This document shows positions 28,587 through 38,969 of a stretch of DNA of 49,460 nucleotides, one piece after another. Origin of the DNA: Marinosulfonomonas sp. Lineage in GTDB: Bacteria > Pseudomonadota > Alphaproteobacteria > Rhodobacterales > Rhodobacteraceae. The notes below the pieces were generated by a model. The model was not told where the DNA came from. It saw only the letters and a program-made list of their open reading frames with translations, and searched no databases. How positions within the stretch are numbered: position 1 is the stretch's first letter; each line of letters starts with the position of its first letter. Location of the stretch: positions 1 to 49,460 of the forward strand of contig JALSRG010000111.1 in assembly GCA_026984915.1 (NCBI GenBank). The letters run 5' to 3'. Made by a program: the position numbers and the translations under genes.

Positions 28587-29078
28587 ATGGCATTCGATTT
28601 CGTTCGCGCAACCAAATATTTCCTGCTGATGGATTTCGTCAAAGGCTTTGGCCTGGGGATGAAATACTTTTTCGCGCCCAAGGCCACGCTGAACTACCCC
28701 AATGAAAAGGGGCCGCTAAGCCCCCGTTTCCGTGGAGAACACGCACTGCGCCGCTATCCGAACGGCGAGGAACGCTGCATCGCCTGCAAACTCTGCGAGG
28801 CAATCTGCCCGGCGCAGGCAATCACCATTGAGGCCAAACCGCGCGAGGACGGCAGCCGCCGCACCACGCGCTATGACATCGACATGACCAAATGCATCTA
28901 CTGCGGCTTCTGCCAGGAGGCCTGCCCGGTGGATGCGATCGTGGAAGGGCCGAATTTCGAATTCGCCACGGAGACCCGCGAAGAGCTGATGTATGACAAG
29001 GCAAAACTGCTGGACAACGGCGACCGCTGGGAAGCGGAAATCGCCCGCAATCTGGAATTGGACGCGCCGTATCGCTAG
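28587..29078 (+). CDS. nuoI: NADH-quinone oxidoreductase subunit I
   Basis: TYKY-type subunit carrying clusters N6a and N6b that pass electrons to N2. Its 163 residues contain two full 4Fe-4S motifs: C64, C67, C70, C74 ([11 protein letters not shown]) and C103, C106, C109, C113 ([11 protein letters not shown]). An amphipathic N-terminal helix lies on the membrane. The ferredoxin fold is complete. Confidence 0.97.
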   Translation: MAFDFVRATKYFLLMDFVKGFGLGMKYFFAPKATLNYPNEKGPLSPRFRGEHALRRYPNGEERCIACKLCEAICPAQAITIEAKPREDGSRRTTRYDIDMTKCIYCGFCQEACPVDAIVEGPNFEFATETREELMYDKAKLLDNGDRWEAEIARNLELDAPYR

Positions 29079-29095
29079 GCACGTCTTTGGGAACA

Positions 29096-29129
29096 GGCCC
29101 TGAACAACAGGGCCCGGGGCAACGGCCCC
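29096..29129 (+). other. Tandem hairpins in the nuoI-nuoJ gap
   Basis: GGCCCTG (29096-29102) pairs with CAGGGCC (29108-29114) over AACAA. Immediately after, GGGGC (29116-29120) pairs with GCCCC (29125-29129) over AACG. No T-run follows. They sit in a 70-base gap in the middle of the operon, between the peripheral and membrane-arm genes, and may set different mRNA levels for the two halves. Confidence 0.62.
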
Positions 29130-29148
29130 AAAGGAAAGGGACAAGAAA

Positions 29149-29763
29149 ATGGGTGTCGCGGATTTCGCCTTTTACCTGTTTGCCATTACCGCCCTGACGG
29201 GCGCGCTGATGACCGTGGTTTCCAAAAACCCGGTCCATTCGGTCTTGTGGCTGGTGTCGACATTTTTCAGTGCTGCGGGATTGTTCGTTCTGCTGGGCGC
29301 GGAATTCGTGGCGATGCTGCTGGTCATTGTCTATGTGGGGGCGGTGATGGTGCTGTTCCTGTTCGTGGTGATGATGCTGGATGTGGATTTCGAGGAACTG
29401 CGCGGCCAGATGGCGAAATACATTCCGCTGGCGCTGTTCATCGGCATCATCCTGTTGCTGGATCTGGGCATGGTTTTCGGCCCCTGGGAATTTGCCCAGA
29501 ACGCCGAGGCCATGCGCGCCGCGCCGGCACCGGATCTGGATCAGGTGCAGAACACCGCCGCGCTGGGCCAGCTCATCTATACCAAATACATCTATCTGTT
29601 TCAGACGGCCGGGCTGATTCTGCTGGTCGCCATGGTGGGGGCGATCGTGCTGACCTTGCGCCACCGCAGGGATATCAAGCGCCAGAACGTGGTGGCACAG
29701 ATGCACCGCGACCCGGCCAAGGCGATGGACGTGATCGACGTGAAACCGGGGCAGGGGTTGTGA
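29149..29763 (+). CDS. nuoJ: NADH-quinone oxidoreductase subunit J
   Basis: ND6-type membrane subunit, 204 residues with five helices. [51 protein letters not shown] contains the conserved helix 2-3 region ([16 protein letters not shown] type), where a pi-bulge is known to take part in coupling. The C-terminus is long and charged, as in alphaproteobacteria. It starts after two hairpins and AAAGGAAAGGGA. The next gene begins three bases after the stop. Confidence 0.96.
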   Translation: MGVADFAFYLFAITALTGALMTVVSKNPVHSVLWLVSTFFSAAGLFVLLGAEFVAMLLVIVYVGAVMVLFLFVVMMLDVDFEELRGQMAKYIPLALFIGIILLLDLGMVFGPWEFAQNAEAMRAAPAPDLDQVQNTAALGQLIYTKYIYLFQTAGLILLVAMVGAIVLTLRHRRDIKRQNVVAQMHRDPAKAMDVIDVKPGQGL

Positions 29764-29765
29764 GG

Positions 29766-30257
29766 ATGGCACGGGCCATGATTTCTGTGACGGCGAGCGT
29801 CATGCTGGCGCCCTCGGCGGGCTTTGCGTGTACCAAGCCCCTGCAAGGCTGTGCAAACCCTCTGGGGGGGCATACCACGCGCTATGGCGGGGATGACAAT
29901 GTGTTTATCATTCTTGATACGGACGGGGACAAGGAACAGTTGGCCATGGTGTTTTGCCCCAGTCGGCATGCGCTTGTGGTGCCCAGAAGCGGCTATGCAA
30001 AAGACAAGACCTGGGGGGCGGATTTCTCGCTTACGCTTTCGATATTGACCGAGGCGCACATGTCCCCGAAATCCTTTGGCCTGCGGGATGTCCAAGAGCA
30101 GATAAAAACGGCGGGCGGCCGGGCGCAAATTACGACACTGCCAAAAGAGCATTGCGTTTGCGGGCAAGAGATTTTGCAACCTGTCTCTTCGGATTGCCCC
30201 GAGGATGAGGGAATACCTTTGGAACAAATACAACAGCAAGAAGGCGCAACGCGATGA
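29766..30257 (+). CDS. Cysteine-rich exported protein in the nuo operon (between nuoJ and nuoK)
   Basis: A 163-residue protein with a signal peptide ending at about residue 21 ([12 protein letters not shown]). The mature part has six cysteines: C22 and C29 (ACTKPLQGC), C64 (VFCPSR), C130 and C132 (HCVCG), and C144 (SSDCPED). The CVC pair and the even count suggest disulfides or a metal site. The C-terminal tail is acidic and Gln-rich. No domain was recognised. The start is three bases after nuoJ and the stop overlaps nuoK by four bases, so it is expressed with complex I. Confidence 0.78.
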   Translation: MARAMISVTASVMLAPSAGFACTKPLQGCANPLGGHTTRYGGDDNVFIILDTDGDKEQLAMVFCPSRHALVVPRSGYAKDKTWGADFSLTLSILTEAHMSPKSFGLRDVQEQIKTAGGRAQITTLPKEHCVCGQEILQPVSSDCPEDEGIPLEQIQQQEGATR

Positions 30258-30559
30258 TCGGGTTGGAACATTATCTGGGTTTGGCCGCGGGCCTGTTTGT
30301 CATCGGATTTTTCGGGATTTTCCTGAACCGCAAGAATGTGATCGTCATCCTGATGTCGATCGAGTTGATGCTGTTGGCCGTCAATATAAACTTTGTGGCG
30401 TTTTCGTTTTATCTGAACGATCTGGTCGGGCAGGTGTTTGCCCTGTTCGTGCTGACGGTGGCCGCGGCCGAGGCTTCTATCGGGCTGGCCATTCTGGTGG
30501 TCTTCTTCCGCAACCGCGGCTCGATTGATGTCGAAGACATCAACGTGATGAAAGGGTAA
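30254..30559 (+). CDS. nuoK: NADH-quinone oxidoreductase subunit K
   Basis: ND4L-type membrane subunit, 101 residues with three helices. It holds the two buried glutamates used in proton transfer, one in [20 protein letters not shown] and the other in [34 protein letters not shown] is the first helix with the typical loop. It starts in a four-base overlap with the Cys-rich gene and leads to nuoL after five bases. Confidence 0.97.
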   Translation: MIGLEHYLGLAAGLFVIGFFGIFLNRKNVIVILMSIELMLLAVNINFVAFSFYLNDLVGQVFALFVLTVAAAEASIGLAILVVFFRNRGSIDVEDINVMKG

Positions 30560-30564
30560 GGGCC

Positions 30565-32652
30565 ATGGAAACGATACTCCTCTTTGCCCCGCTGGTCGGG
30601 GCGCTGATTGCCGGGTTCGGCTGGAAATCCATTGGCGAAACCGGGGCGCAGTATCTGACGACGGGGCTGTTGTTTCTGTCGGCGCTGCTGAGCTGGATCA
30701 TCTTTCTGACCCTGGATGGGCCGACCGACCATATCGCCCTGTTCCGCTGGTTTGAAAGCGGCAGCCTGTCGGTTGACTGGGGCATTCGCATGGACCGGCT
30801 GACCGCGATCATGCTGATCGTTGTCACCACGGTTTCCAGCCTCGTGCATCTGTATTCCATCGGCTATATGGACCACGATCCGAACTGGAGAGAGGGCGAG
30901 AGCTACAAGCCGCGCTTCTTTGCCTATCTGTCGTTCTTTACCTTTGCCATGCTGATGCTGGTGACAGCGGATAACCTGTTGCAACTGTTCTTTGGCTGGG
31001 AAGGCGTGGGGGTGGCTTCGTATCTGCTGATCGGGTTTTACTATCGCAAACCCAGCGCCAATGCCGCCGCGATCAAGGCTTTTGTCGTCAACCGGATCGG
31101 CGATTTCGGCTTTGCTCTGGGGATTTTCACACTGTTCTATCTGACCGACAGCCTGCGGCTGGACGATGTCTTTGCCGCCGCACCTGATCTGGCGCAGACA
31201 ACGGTGCGGTTTCTGTGGAGCGACTGGAACGCGGCAAACCTGGTCGGGGTGCTGCTGTTCATTGGCGCCATGGGCAAATCGGCGCAGTTGTTTTTGCACA
31301 CATGGCTGCCGGATGCGATGGAGGGCCCGACCCCGGTTTCGGCCCTGATCCATGCGGCCACCATGGTGACAGCCGGTGTGTTTCTGGTGGTGCGGATGTC
31401 GCCGCTCTATGAATACGCACCAGCCGCCAGCACCATGGTCATCGTCATTGGCGCCAGCACCGCATTTTTTGCCGCGACGGTCGGGCTGGTTCAGAATGAC
31501 ATCAAGCGCGTGATCGCCTATTCGACCTGTAGCCAGTTGGGCTATATGTTCGCGGCAGCCGGGGTCGGGGTTTATTCTGCGGCCATGTTCCACCTGCTGA
31601 CGCACGCGTTCTTCAAGGCGCTGCTGTTTCTGTGCGCCGGGGCGGTCATCCACGCCATGCACCACGAACAGGACATGCGCAATTATGGTGGGCTGCGCAA
31701 AAAGATCCCGATCACCTTCTGGATGATGCTGATCGGCACGCTGGCCATTACCGGGGTTGGTATTCCGGGAACCAATATCGGTTTTGCCGGGTTCCTCTCC
31801 AAGGATGCGATTATCGAGGCCACCTATGGGGCCGGCTCCGAGGCGGGCAATTACGCCTACTGGATGCTGGTGATCGCCGCTGCTTTTACCAGCTTTTACA
31901 GCTGGCGGCTGATGTTCATGACCTTCTGGGGCACACCGCGCGACAAGCACACATATGAAAACGCGCATGAGGCCCCGATGGTGATGCTTGTCCCGCTCGG
32001 GGTGCTGGCGCTTGGGGCGGTCTTGTCGGGGATGGTCTGGTACAACAGTTTCTTCGGCAACGAGGAGACCTTGCAAGAGTTTTTCAACCTGCCGGCGCAT
32101 GAGGTTTCCGCAGTGGCGGAGCAGGCCGGGGCGGCGGCTGAAGCCCAGACCCAGACGGATCAGGCGACGGTGGTCGCCGAACATGCCAGAACGGGCGCAC
32201 CGCAGGGCGCCATTTTCATCGGTCCGGACAATCAGGTACTGGAGCGGGCGCACGCAGCACCGGAACTGGCAAAACTGGCCCCGACCATCGCCATGCTGCT
32301 TGGCCTTGTGCTGGCCTGGCTGTTTTACATCGTCAATCCGGCGCTGCCACAAAGCCTGGCCCGGACCTTCCGCCCGCTGTATCTGTTCCTGCTGAACAAA
32401 TGGTATTTCGACGAGATCTACGACGCACTGTTCGTGCGACCGGCCTTCTGGCTGGGGCGCCTGCTGTGGAAGAAAGGTGACGAAGAGATCATCGACGGCT
32501 CGATCAACGGGGTGGCCATGGGCATTGTTCCCTGGTTCACCCGCCTCGCCGGCCGGATGCAGACCGGTTACGTATTTACCTATGCCTTTGCCATGGTGAT
32601 CGGAATTGTGGTTCTGATTACCTGGATGACGATCAGCGGAGGGGCTGAATAA
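30565..32652 (+). CDS. nuoL: NADH-quinone oxidoreductase subunit L
   Basis: ND5-type antiporter-like proton pump, 695 residues, with about 15-16 helices and the long lateral helix at the C-terminus. [22 protein letters not shown] near 133-154 holds the conserved Glu, and [32 protein letters not shown] (here [18 protein letters not shown]) is the antiporter signature with the channel Lys and His region. An Ala/Gln/Glu-rich insertion (about 515-550) precedes the last helices. The stop overlaps nuoM by one base. Confidence 0.96.
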   Translation: METILLFAPLVGALIAGFGWKSIGETGAQYLTTGLLFLSALLSWIIFLTLDGPTDHIALFRWFESGSLSVDWGIRMDRLTAIMLIVVTTVSSLVHLYSIGYMDHDPNWREGESYKPRFFAYLSFFTFAMLMLVTADNLLQLFFGWEGVGVASYLLIGFYYRKPSANAAAIKAFVVNRIGDFGFALGIFTLFYLTDSLRLDDVFAAAPDLAQTTVRFLWSDWNAANLVGVLLFIGAMGKSAQLFLHTWLPDAMEGPTPVSALIHAATMVTAGVFLVVRMSPLYEYAPAASTMVIVIGASTAFFAATVGLVQNDIKRVIAYSTCSQLGYMFAAAGVGVYSAAMFHLLTHAFFKALLFLCAGAVIHAMHHEQDMRNYGGLRKKIPITFWMMLIGTLAITGVGIPGTNIGFAGFLSKDAIIEATYGAGSEAGNYAYWMLVIAAAFTSFYSWRLMFMTFWGTPRDKHTYENAHEAPMVMLVPLGVLALGAVLSGMVWYNSFFGNEETLQEFFNLPAHEVSAVAEQAGAAAEAQTQTDQATVVAEHARTGAPQGAIFIGPDNQVLERAHAAPELAKLAPTIAMLLGLVLAWLFYIVNPALPQSLARTFRPLYLFLLNKWYFDEIYDALFVRPAFWLGRLLWKKGDEEIIDGSINGVAMGIVPWFTRLAGRMQTGYVFTYAFAMVIGIVVLITWMTISGGAE

Positions 32653-34196
32653 TGGACAACCTTCTATCCATCGTCACATTCATCCCGCTGCTGGGGGCGG
32701 CCATTCTGGCGCTTTTCCTGCGCGGTGACGATGATGCGGCGCGCAACAACGCCAAATGGGTGGCTCTGGCTGCGACCAGCGCAACCTTTGTGTTTTCGAT
32801 CTTTATCCTGACCGGTTTCAACCCTTCCGATACCGGGTTTCAGTTTGTCGAGGAAAAGGAATGGATCCTCGGGCTGAAATACAAGATGGGTGTTGACGGC
32901 ATTTCGGTGCTGTTTGTCATGCTGACCACATTCCTGATGCCGCTGGTCATTCTGTCCTGCTGGAATGTCACCGACCGGGTGAAGGATTACATGATCGCCT
33001 TTCTGGTGCTGGAAACCCTGATGATCGGGGTGTTTACCGCGCTTGATCTGGTGTTGTTCTATCTGTTCTTCGAGGGCGGTCTGATCCCGATGTTCCTGAT
33101 CATCGGCATTTGGGGCGGCAAGAACCGCATTTATGCCGCGTTCAAGTTCTTTCTCTACACGTTTCTTGGCTCGGTGCTGATGCTGGTGGCGATGATCATG
33201 ATGTATGTGGATGCCGGCACGACCGATATTCCGACATTGCTGAACCACCAGTTCAGCCATGATACGCTGAGCGTTCTGGGGTTCACTATTTCCGGCGGGG
33301 TGCAGACGCTGCTGTGGCTGGCCTTCTTTGCCAGTTTTGCTGTGAAAATTCCCATGTGGCCGTTTCACACCTGGTTGCCGGATGCCCACGTGCAGGCGCC
33401 GACGGGCGGCTCGGTGGTTCTGGCCTCGGTGCTGCTGAAAATGGGCGGCTATGGCTTCTTGCGATTCAGCCTGCCGATGTTTCCGGTGGCGTCCGATATA
33501 TTCACGCCGCTGGTGATGTGGCTGGCGGTGATCGCGATTGTCTATACCTCGCTGGTGGCGCTGGTGCAGGAAGACATGAAAAAGCTGATCGCCTACAGTT
33601 CGGTGGCGCATATGGGCTATGTGACCATGGGAACGTTTGCCGCCAATCAGCAGGGGGTGGATGGCGCCATCTTTCAGATGGTGAGCCACGGCTTTGTTGC
33701 CGGCGCGCTGTTCCTGTGTGTCGGCGTCATCTATGACCGGATGCACACGCGTGAAATCAGTGCCTATGGCGGGCTGGTGAACCGGATGCCGGCCTATGCG
33801 CTGATCTTCATGTTCTTCACCATGGCCAATGTCGGGTTGCCGGGCACCTCGGGGTTTGTCGGTGAATTCCTGACCTTGATGGGCACCTATCAGGTGAATA
33901 CCTGGGTGGCTGCCTTTGCAACGACCGGGGTGATCCTGTCAGCGTCCTATGCGCTGTGGCTGTACCGGCGTGTCATCTTTGGCGACCTGATCAAGGAAAG
34001 CCTGCGGTCGATCACCGATATGACCTCGCGCGAAAAACTGATCTTTGCGCCGCTGGTGGCCATGACATTGCTGCTGGGTGTCTATCCCAGCCTGGTTACC
34101 GATATTACCGGCCCCTCGGTCGAGGCGCTGGTCAACAACTATCATACCGCAGTGGACGGGGCCTCGGGTGCCACGGCCCAGCCGGCAAGTAATTGA
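32652..34196 (+). CDS. nuoM: NADH-quinone oxidoreductase subunit M
   Basis: ND4-type antiporter-like subunit, 514 residues, about 14 helices. Landmarks are [21 protein letters not shown] near 136-156 with the conserved Glu, and [20 protein letters not shown] near 231-250, the loop before the channel helices. [18 protein letters not shown] carries the conserved Lys. It starts inside the nuoL stop (TAATGG). A purine-rich CGGAGGGG lies upstream. Confidence 0.96.
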   Translation: MDNLLSIVTFIPLLGAAILALFLRGDDDAARNNAKWVALAATSATFVFSIFILTGFNPSDTGFQFVEEKEWILGLKYKMGVDGISVLFVMLTTFLMPLVILSCWNVTDRVKDYMIAFLVLETLMIGVFTALDLVLFYLFFEGGLIPMFLIIGIWGGKNRIYAAFKFFLYTFLGSVLMLVAMIMMYVDAGTTDIPTLLNHQFSHDTLSVLGFTISGGVQTLLWLAFFASFAVKIPMWPFHTWLPDAHVQAPTGGSVVLASVLLKMGGYGFLRFSLPMFPVASDIFTPLVMWLAVIAIVYTSLVALVQEDMKKLIAYSSVAHMGYVTMGTFAANQQGVDGAIFQMVSHGFVAGALFLCVGVIYDRMHTREISAYGGLVNRMPAYALIFMFFTMANVGLPGTSGFVGEFLTLMGTYQVNTWVAAFATTGVILSASYALWLYRRVIFGDLIKESLRSITDMTSREKLIFAPLVAMTLLLGVYPSLVTDITGPSVEALVNNYHTAVDGASGATAQPASN

Positions 34197-34210
34197 GGGT
34201 GGGTCTGACG

Positions 34211-35659
34211 ATGACGACCGATATTTCATCAGAACTGACAATCGTTCTGCCCGAGATCTTTCTGGCACTCTATGCCATGGCCGCGCTGTTGTTCGCGGTC
34301 TATGGCGCCAAGGACAAGCTGGCGCCGATGCTGACCTGGCTGACCGCGATCGTGTTGGCCGCTGTTGCGGTCTGGATCGGGCTGAAGGCACCGGGGGCAC
34401 ATACCGCCTTTGACGGCGCCTTTGTTGACGATGCGTTTTCACGCTATGCCTCAATCGTCGTGTTGCTGTCGGCCGCGGCTGTTCTGCTGATCGGCAAGGA
34501 ATATATGGAGCGCTGCAAGATCCTGCAGTTCGAGTTTCCCATTCTGATCACCCTGTCGGTCATTGGGATGCTGATGATGGTATCCGCCGGTGATCTGCTG
34601 GCGCTTTACATGGGGCTTGAGCTGCAATCGCTGGCGCTGTACGTGATAGCCGCGATGAATCGCGACAGCGTGAAATCGACCGAGGCGGGGCTGAAGTACT
34701 TTGTACTTGGCGCGCTCAGCTCGGGGTTGCTGCTCTATGGGATTTCGCTGGCCTATGGCTTTGCCGGAACCACCCAGTTTGCCGGTATCATCACCACCGT
34801 CAGTGACGGGCATGTTCCGCTGGGGCTGGTGTTTGCGCTGACATTCATTCTGGCGGGCCTGTCGTTCAAGGTTTCGGCCGTGCCGTTTCACATGTGGACA
34901 CCGGATGTCTATGAGGGCGCGCCGACCCCGGTCACCGCCTTTTTTGCCGCGGCCCCGAAAATGGCGGCGATGGGGCTGATTGCCCGGGTTGTCTATGATG
35001 CCTTTGGCAATGCGGTTTCCGACTGGGCCCAGATCATCGCACTCTTGTCAGTCTTGTCGATGTTCCTGGGGGCGATTGCCGCAATCGGCCAGCGCAACAT
35101 CAAGCGGCTGATGGCCTATTCCTCCATCGCGCATATGGGCTATGCGCTGATGGGGCTGGCCGCCGGCACGGTGTTTGGCGTGCAGGCCATGCTGATCTAC
35201 ATGGCGATCTATGTGACGATGAATATCGGGACATTCGCCTTTATTCTCAGCATGAAGCGGGACGGCCAGGCGGTGACCGACATCGGCTCGCTGAACCAAT
35301 ATGCGCGTCATGCACCACTGAAGGCGCTTGCGGTTCTGATCCTGATGTTCAGCCTTGCCGGGGTGCCGCCGATGGTGGGGTTCTTCGGCAAGTTCTATGT
35401 GCTGAAGGCTGCGGTTGACGCCGATCTGATGTGGCTGGCAATTGCCGGTGCCGTGGCCTCGGTGATCGGTGCCTTCTATTATCTGCGCATCGTCTATTAC
35501 ATGTATTTCGGCGAAGAGCGCGAAGCGATCGACACCAGCATGCCCATGGTGCAATGGCTGTTTCTGATGGCCGCAGCCGCGATCATGCTGCTCGGGGTCA
35601 TCAACCTTTTCGGGGTCGAAGGGTTCGCCGCGGTCGCGGCCGAGGCCCTTGTCAAGTAA
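34211..35659 (+). CDS. nuoN: NADH-quinone oxidoreductase subunit N
   Basis: ND2-type antiporter-like subunit, 482 residues, about 14 helices, the last complex I gene. [22 protein letters not shown] near 127-148 holds the conserved Glu, [20 protein letters not shown] the antiporter signature, and [20 protein letters not shown] the Lys-containing helix. The ATG at 34211 is chosen because GAGGGTGGG lies before it. The in-frame TTG at 34193 overlaps nuoM and has no ribosome site. The 3' end overlaps birA by 11 bases. Confidence 0.95.
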   Translation: MTTDISSELTIVLPEIFLALYAMAALLFAVYGAKDKLAPMLTWLTAIVLAAVAVWIGLKAPGAHTAFDGAFVDDAFSRYASIVVLLSAAAVLLIGKEYMERCKILQFEFPILITLSVIGMLMMVSAGDLLALYMGLELQSLALYVIAAMNRDSVKSTEAGLKYFVLGALSSGLLLYGISLAYGFAGTTQFAGIITTVSDGHVPLGLVFALTFILAGLSFKVSAVPFHMWTPDVYEGAPTPVTAFFAAAPKMAAMGLIARVVYDAFGNAVSDWAQIIALLSVLSMFLGAIAAIGQRNIKRLMAYSSIAHMGYALMGLAAGTVFGVQAMLIYMAIYVTMNIGTFAFILSMKRDGQAVTDIGSLNQYARHAPLKALAVLILMFSLAGVPPMVGFFGKFYVLKAAVDADLMWLAIAGAVASVIGAFYYLRIVYYMYFGEEREAIDTSMPMVQWLFLMAAAAIMLLGVINLFGVEGFAAVAAEALVK

Positions 35660-36416
35660 ACCGCCGGTTTGGCCCGAAGGGGTCGGGCGGCAGATACTGG
35701 CAACTGTCGACAGCACCAATGACGAGGCCGCAAGACTCGCGGCTTCGGGCAGGCGAAACCCCTGCTGGATACTGGCGCTGGAGCAGACCCGCGGCCGTGG
35801 CCGGCGCGGGCGTGCATGGATCGCCCCGCCGGGCAACTTTTCCGCCACCCTGCTGATGTTCCCGACAGAGCCGCCAGCCCAGGTGGCCCTGCGCAGTTTC
35901 GTCGCCGCACTTGCCCTGCATGACGCCTTGGTCGCCGTAACCGGCCGCAGCGCGGGGTTGGGGCTGAAATGGCCAAACGATGTGCTGCTGAACGGTGGCA
36001 AGCTTGCCGGTATCCTGCTGGAAAGCGGCAGTGCCGCAGGCGGGGTCAGCCATCTGTCGGTCGGCATTGCCGTCAACCTGTTGGCCGCCCCGGCGCAGGA
36101 CCAGCTTGAGCCGGGCGCCGTCCCCCCCGTCAGCCTGCTGTCGCAAACCGGGGTCCGGGTCCGCCCCGAGGCGTTCCTGGAGGCTTTGGCGCCACGTTTT
36201 GCCCGCTATGAACAACAGTTTGTCACCTGCGGTTTTGCACCAATCAGATCTGCATGGCTGGCCCGGGCGGCCCGCCTTGGAGAAACGATCACCGCGCGTT
36301 GCGGGCAGGAAAGCCTCAGCGGGCGGTTTGAGACTCTGGACGAGCGGGGGGCGCTTGTCTTACACACAGCGCAGGGACGCCGCCGCATTTCGGCCGGTGA
36401 AGTCTTTTTCCAATAG
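35649..36416 (+). CDS. birA: Biotin--[acetyl-CoA-carboxylase] ligase (catalytic domain only)
   Basis: Attaches biotin to carrier-domain lysines such as K610 of mccA. The 255 residues contain GRGRRGRAW near 50-58 (biotinyl-AMP loop) and [20 protein letters not shown] near 112-131 (biotin-binding core), then the small C-terminal domain. No N-terminal helix-turn-helix is present, so it is not a biotin repressor. Translation likely starts at TTG (35649), inside nuoN, since no ATG or GTG lies before the conserved STNDEA stretch. GAGG is only three bases upstream, so initiation may depend on translation of nuoN. Confidence 0.9.
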   Translation: MSSKPPVWPEGVGRQILATVDSTNDEAARLAASGRRNPCWILALEQTRGRGRRGRAWIAPPGNFSATLLMFPTEPPAQVALRSFVAALALHDALVAVTGRSAGLGLKWPNDVLLNGGKLAGILLESGSAAGGVSHLSVGIAVNLLAAPAQDQLEPGAVPPVSLLSQTGVRVRPEAFLEALAPRFARYEQQFVTCGFAPIRSAWLARAARLGETITARCGQESLSGRFETLDERGALVLHTAQGRRRISAGEVFFQ

Positions 36417-36427
36417 GGGACGAACGC

Positions 36428-37207
36428 ATGCTTCTGGCGATTGATTGCGGCAACACGAATACGGTGTTTTCGATCTGGGACGGAGAAAAGTTTCTCTGCA
36501 CCCTGCGCACCAGTACGGAACACCAGCGCACGGCGGATCAGTATTTCGTCTGGCTGTCGACGCTGATGCAGCATCACGGGTTGCCGCTGGACATCAATGC
36601 CGTGGTGATCTCCTCGACCGTGCCGCGGGTGGTCTGGAACCTGCGGGTGTTTTCCGACCGGTATTTCAATTGCCGGCCCCTGGTGGTGGGCAAGCCGGAC
36701 TGCCTGTTGCCTTGTGATGTGCGTGTCGATGCGGGCACCCAGGTGGGGCCGGACCGGCTGGTGAATACCGTGGCGGGGTTCGAGCGGCACGGCGGTGATC
36801 TGATCATCGTCGATTTCGGCACGGCCACGACATTTGATGTGGTCGATACCGATGGTGCCTATATCGGCGGAGTGATCGCACCGGGGGTCAACCTCAGCCT
36901 GCAGGCGCTGCACCAGGCCGCAGCGGCGCTGCCGCATGTGGATATTTCCAAACCCCAGGCGGTGATCGGCACAAATACCGTTGCCTGTATGCAATCCGGC
37001 GTTTTTTGGGGCTATGTCGGGCTTGTGCGCGAAATCTGTTCCCGTATTAAGGCTGAACATGAAACCGAGATGAAAATCATCTCGACCGGGGGGCTGGCAC
37101 CGCTGTTTCAGCAGGCCGAAACGCTGTTTGACGCATTCGAGGACGATCTGACCATGCACGGGCTGACCGTCATTCACCAATACAACAAGGATCAGGGAAA
37201 CCTATGA
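36428..37207 (+). CDS. coaX: Type III pantothenate kinase
   Basis: First step of coenzyme A synthesis, of the CoaX type that is not inhibited by CoA. The 259 residues show the ASKHA-fold motifs LLAIDCGNTNTVFSIWDG (phosphate loop 1), GPDRLVNTVAG near 110-120 and IIVDFGTATTFDVVD (phosphate loop 2), then GGVIAPGVNLSLQAL (substrate site). GGGGACG stands before the ATG. It lies between birA and rnj, a common order in alphaproteobacteria, and overlaps rnj by four bases. Confidence 0.95.
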   Translation: MLLAIDCGNTNTVFSIWDGEKFLCTLRTSTEHQRTADQYFVWLSTLMQHHGLPLDINAVVISSTVPRVVWNLRVFSDRYFNCRPLVVGKPDCLLPCDVRVDAGTQVGPDRLVNTVAGFERHGGDLIIVDFGTATTFDVVDTDGAYIGGVIAPGVNLSLQALHQAAAALPHVDISKPQAVIGTNTVACMQSGVFWGYVGLVREICSRIKAEHETEMKIISTGGLAPLFQQAETLFDAFEDDLTMHGLTVIHQYNKDQGNL

Positions 37208-38907
37208 GCAAGCCCTCCAAATCCAAATCCAAATCCCAATCCAAATCCCGGGACCGGCTGATATTCCTGCCGCTGGGCGGGGCCGGCGAGATCGGCATGA
37301 ACTGCTATGTTTACGGCTATGGCAAACCGGGCAAGGAACGGCTGATTGTTGTCGATCTGGGGGTGACGTTTCCGAATATGGACACCACACCCGGCGTGGA
37401 TCTGATTTTTGCCGATATCGAATGGCTGGTGAAAAACCGCAAGCGGATCGAAGGCATATTCATCACCCATGCGCATGAGGACCATATCGGCGCTGTCAGC
37501 CTGTTGTGGGATCAGCTTCGCGTGCCGGTGCACGCCAGAAAGATGACGGCCTATATCGCGCGGCGCAAAATGGAAGAGCGCGGCCAGCCGGCCAAGGAGG
37601 TGTTGACCGCGGGCGCCTATCCGGCCGTCATTCAGGCGGGGCCGTTCAAGGTATCGTTTTTGCCGATCTCGCACTCCATTCCAGAGAGTTCCGGACTGTT
37701 GATCGACACACCGGCCGGACGGGTGGTACATACCGGCGATTTCAAACTGGATGAAACCCCGATCGAGGGTGAACCCTTTGACCCGGAATTGTGGGCCGAG
37801 ATTGCCAAACCGGGAGTGCAGGCGCTGGTTTGCGATTCGACCAATGTGTTTTCCGAGGCCCCTGGCCATTCCGAGGCCAGCGTCGGCCCCGGCATCCAGA
37901 AACTGGTCGCCGGGGCGCAGGGCATGATGGTGGCCACGACATTTGCCTCGAATGTTGCCCGGCTGAAAACGCTTGCCGATGCGGGGATCGCGGCCGGGCG
38001 ATCTGTCTGCCTGCTGGGGCGGGCCATGCAGCGGATGATCGAGGCGACACGCGAAACCGGCGTTGTCAGCGATTTTCCCGAAACCGTGCCGGTGGAAGAT
38101 GCCCGCGACATCCCGCGCGAAAACCTGATGCTGATCGTCACCGGTAGCCAGGGCGAACGGCGCGCGGCCTCGGCGCAACTGGCCCGTGGCAAATATCTGG
38201 GCTTGCAGATGAAAGAGGGTGACACCTTCCTGTTTTCATCGAAAACCATTCCGGGTAATGAGCGCGGCGTGATCGGCATCATGAACGCGTTTTCGGAAAT
38301 GGGGGTGGATGTGATCGCGGAAGACACCACCATGTTCCATGTTTCCGGTCATGCCAACCGGCCGGATCTGGAACGGATGCACGACATTATCAAGCCGAAG
38401 ATGCTGATCCCGATGCACGGCGAACACCGGCATTTGCGCGAACATGTGAAACTGGCGCGTGCCAAGGGGCTGGCCGCGGAAGTGGTGGTGAACGGGTCGA
38501 TGGCCGATCTGACCGGTGATGCGCCGCATGTGGTCGAGCATATCGAGGCCGGCCGGACCTACCTGGATGGCAAGGTGCGCATCGGCGCGCTGGACGGGGT
38601 GGTGCGTGACCGGATCCGCATGGCGCTGAACGGGCATGTTCTGGCCACCATTATCCTTGAGAATGACGAGCCGCTCGGCGATGCCTGGGTTGATATCATG
38701 GGTTTGCCCGAGATCGGTGTGACCAATGCGCCGCTGGTCGAGGTGATCGAAGCGGATTTGAACCAGTTTCTGGCCCGGGCCAGAGACAAGACCCTGCGCG
38801 ATGATGACAAGCTGGAGGAGGCCATGAAGCGCGAAGTGCGCCGCTCATGCAGCGATGAAATCGGCAAGAAACCCGAAGTTACCGTGGTCATCAGCCGTTT
38901 GATGTAA
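37204..38907 (+). CDS. rnj: Ribonuclease J
   Basis: Metallo-beta-lactamase/beta-CASP RNase with endo- and 5'-exonuclease activity in rRNA maturation and mRNA decay, 567 residues. The metal motif HAHEDHIGA is near 85-93, followed by PISHSIPES and HTGDFKLDETP, beta-CASP motifs such as VTGSQGE, and HVSGHANRPD near 378-387. The C-terminal domain is complete. The first 14 residues are a Ser/Lys run encoded by a tandem hexanucleotide. The gene ends at a strong terminator shared with the opposing DEAD-box helicase gene, another RNA-decay factor. Confidence 0.94.
   Translation: MSKPSKSKSKSQSKSRDRLIFLPLGGAGEIGMNCYVYGYGKPGKERLIVVDLGVTFPNMDTTPGVDLIFADIEWLVKNRKRIEGIFITHAHEDHIGAVSLLWDQLRVPVHARKMTAYIARRKMEERGQPAKEVLTAGAYPAVIQAGPFKVSFLPISHSIPESSGLLIDTPAGRVVHTGDFKLDETPIEGEPFDPELWAEIAKPGVQALVCDSTNVFSEAPGHSEASVGPGIQKLVAGAQGMMVATTFASNVARLKTLADAGIAAGRSVCLLGRAMQRMIEATRETGVVSDFPETVPVEDARDIPRENLMLIVTGSQGERRAASAQLARGKYLGLQMKEGDTFLFSSKTIPGNERGVIGIMNAFSEMGVDVIAEDTTMFHVSGHANRPDLERMHDIIKPKMLIPMHGEHRHLREHVKLARAKGLAAEVVVNGSMADLTGDAPHVVEHIEAGRTYLDGKVRIGALDGVVRDRIRMALNGHVLATIILENDEPLGDAWVDIMGLPEIGVTNAPLVEVIEADLNQFLARARDKTLRDDDKLEEAMKREVRRSCSDEIGKKPEVTVVISRLM
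37216..37248 (+). repeat. TCCAAA hexanucleotide repeat in the 5' end of rnj
   Basis: TCCAAA occurs at 37216, 37222, 37228 and 37240, with TCCCAA at 37234 and a partial unit at the end. It encodes a Ser-Lys run at residues 5-15 (one Gln). A six-base unit keeps the frame when it expands or contracts, so strains may differ in tail length. Confidence 0.85.
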
Positions 38908-38923
38908 ACTTGCCTGGGGACAC

Positions 38924-38952
38924 AAGGACTGCGGGCTGTTCCCGCAGTCTTT
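38924..38952. terminator. Bidirectional intrinsic terminator between rnj and the DEAD-box gene
   Basis: AAGGACTGCGGG (38924-38935) pairs with CCCGCAGTCTTT (38941-38952) over CTGTT, including one G-U. TTT then follows on the plus strand. Complementary AAA/TTT flanks make it usable from both sides. It lies 17 bases past rnj and 18 past the helicase stop. Confidence 0.85.
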
Positions 38953-38969
38953 CGCGTTTCGAATGCCGA

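Noticed and set aside
30409-32352. 647-codon open frame on the minus strand opposite nuoL
   Set aside because: It mirrors the coding frame of a certain gene, is full of His/Gln/Arg-rich low-complexity residues typical of antisense translation in GC-rich DNA, and has no ribosome site or domain.
37216-37248. Possible CRISPR-like or minisatellite array
   Set aside because: Units are only six bases without spacers and lie inside an open coding frame.
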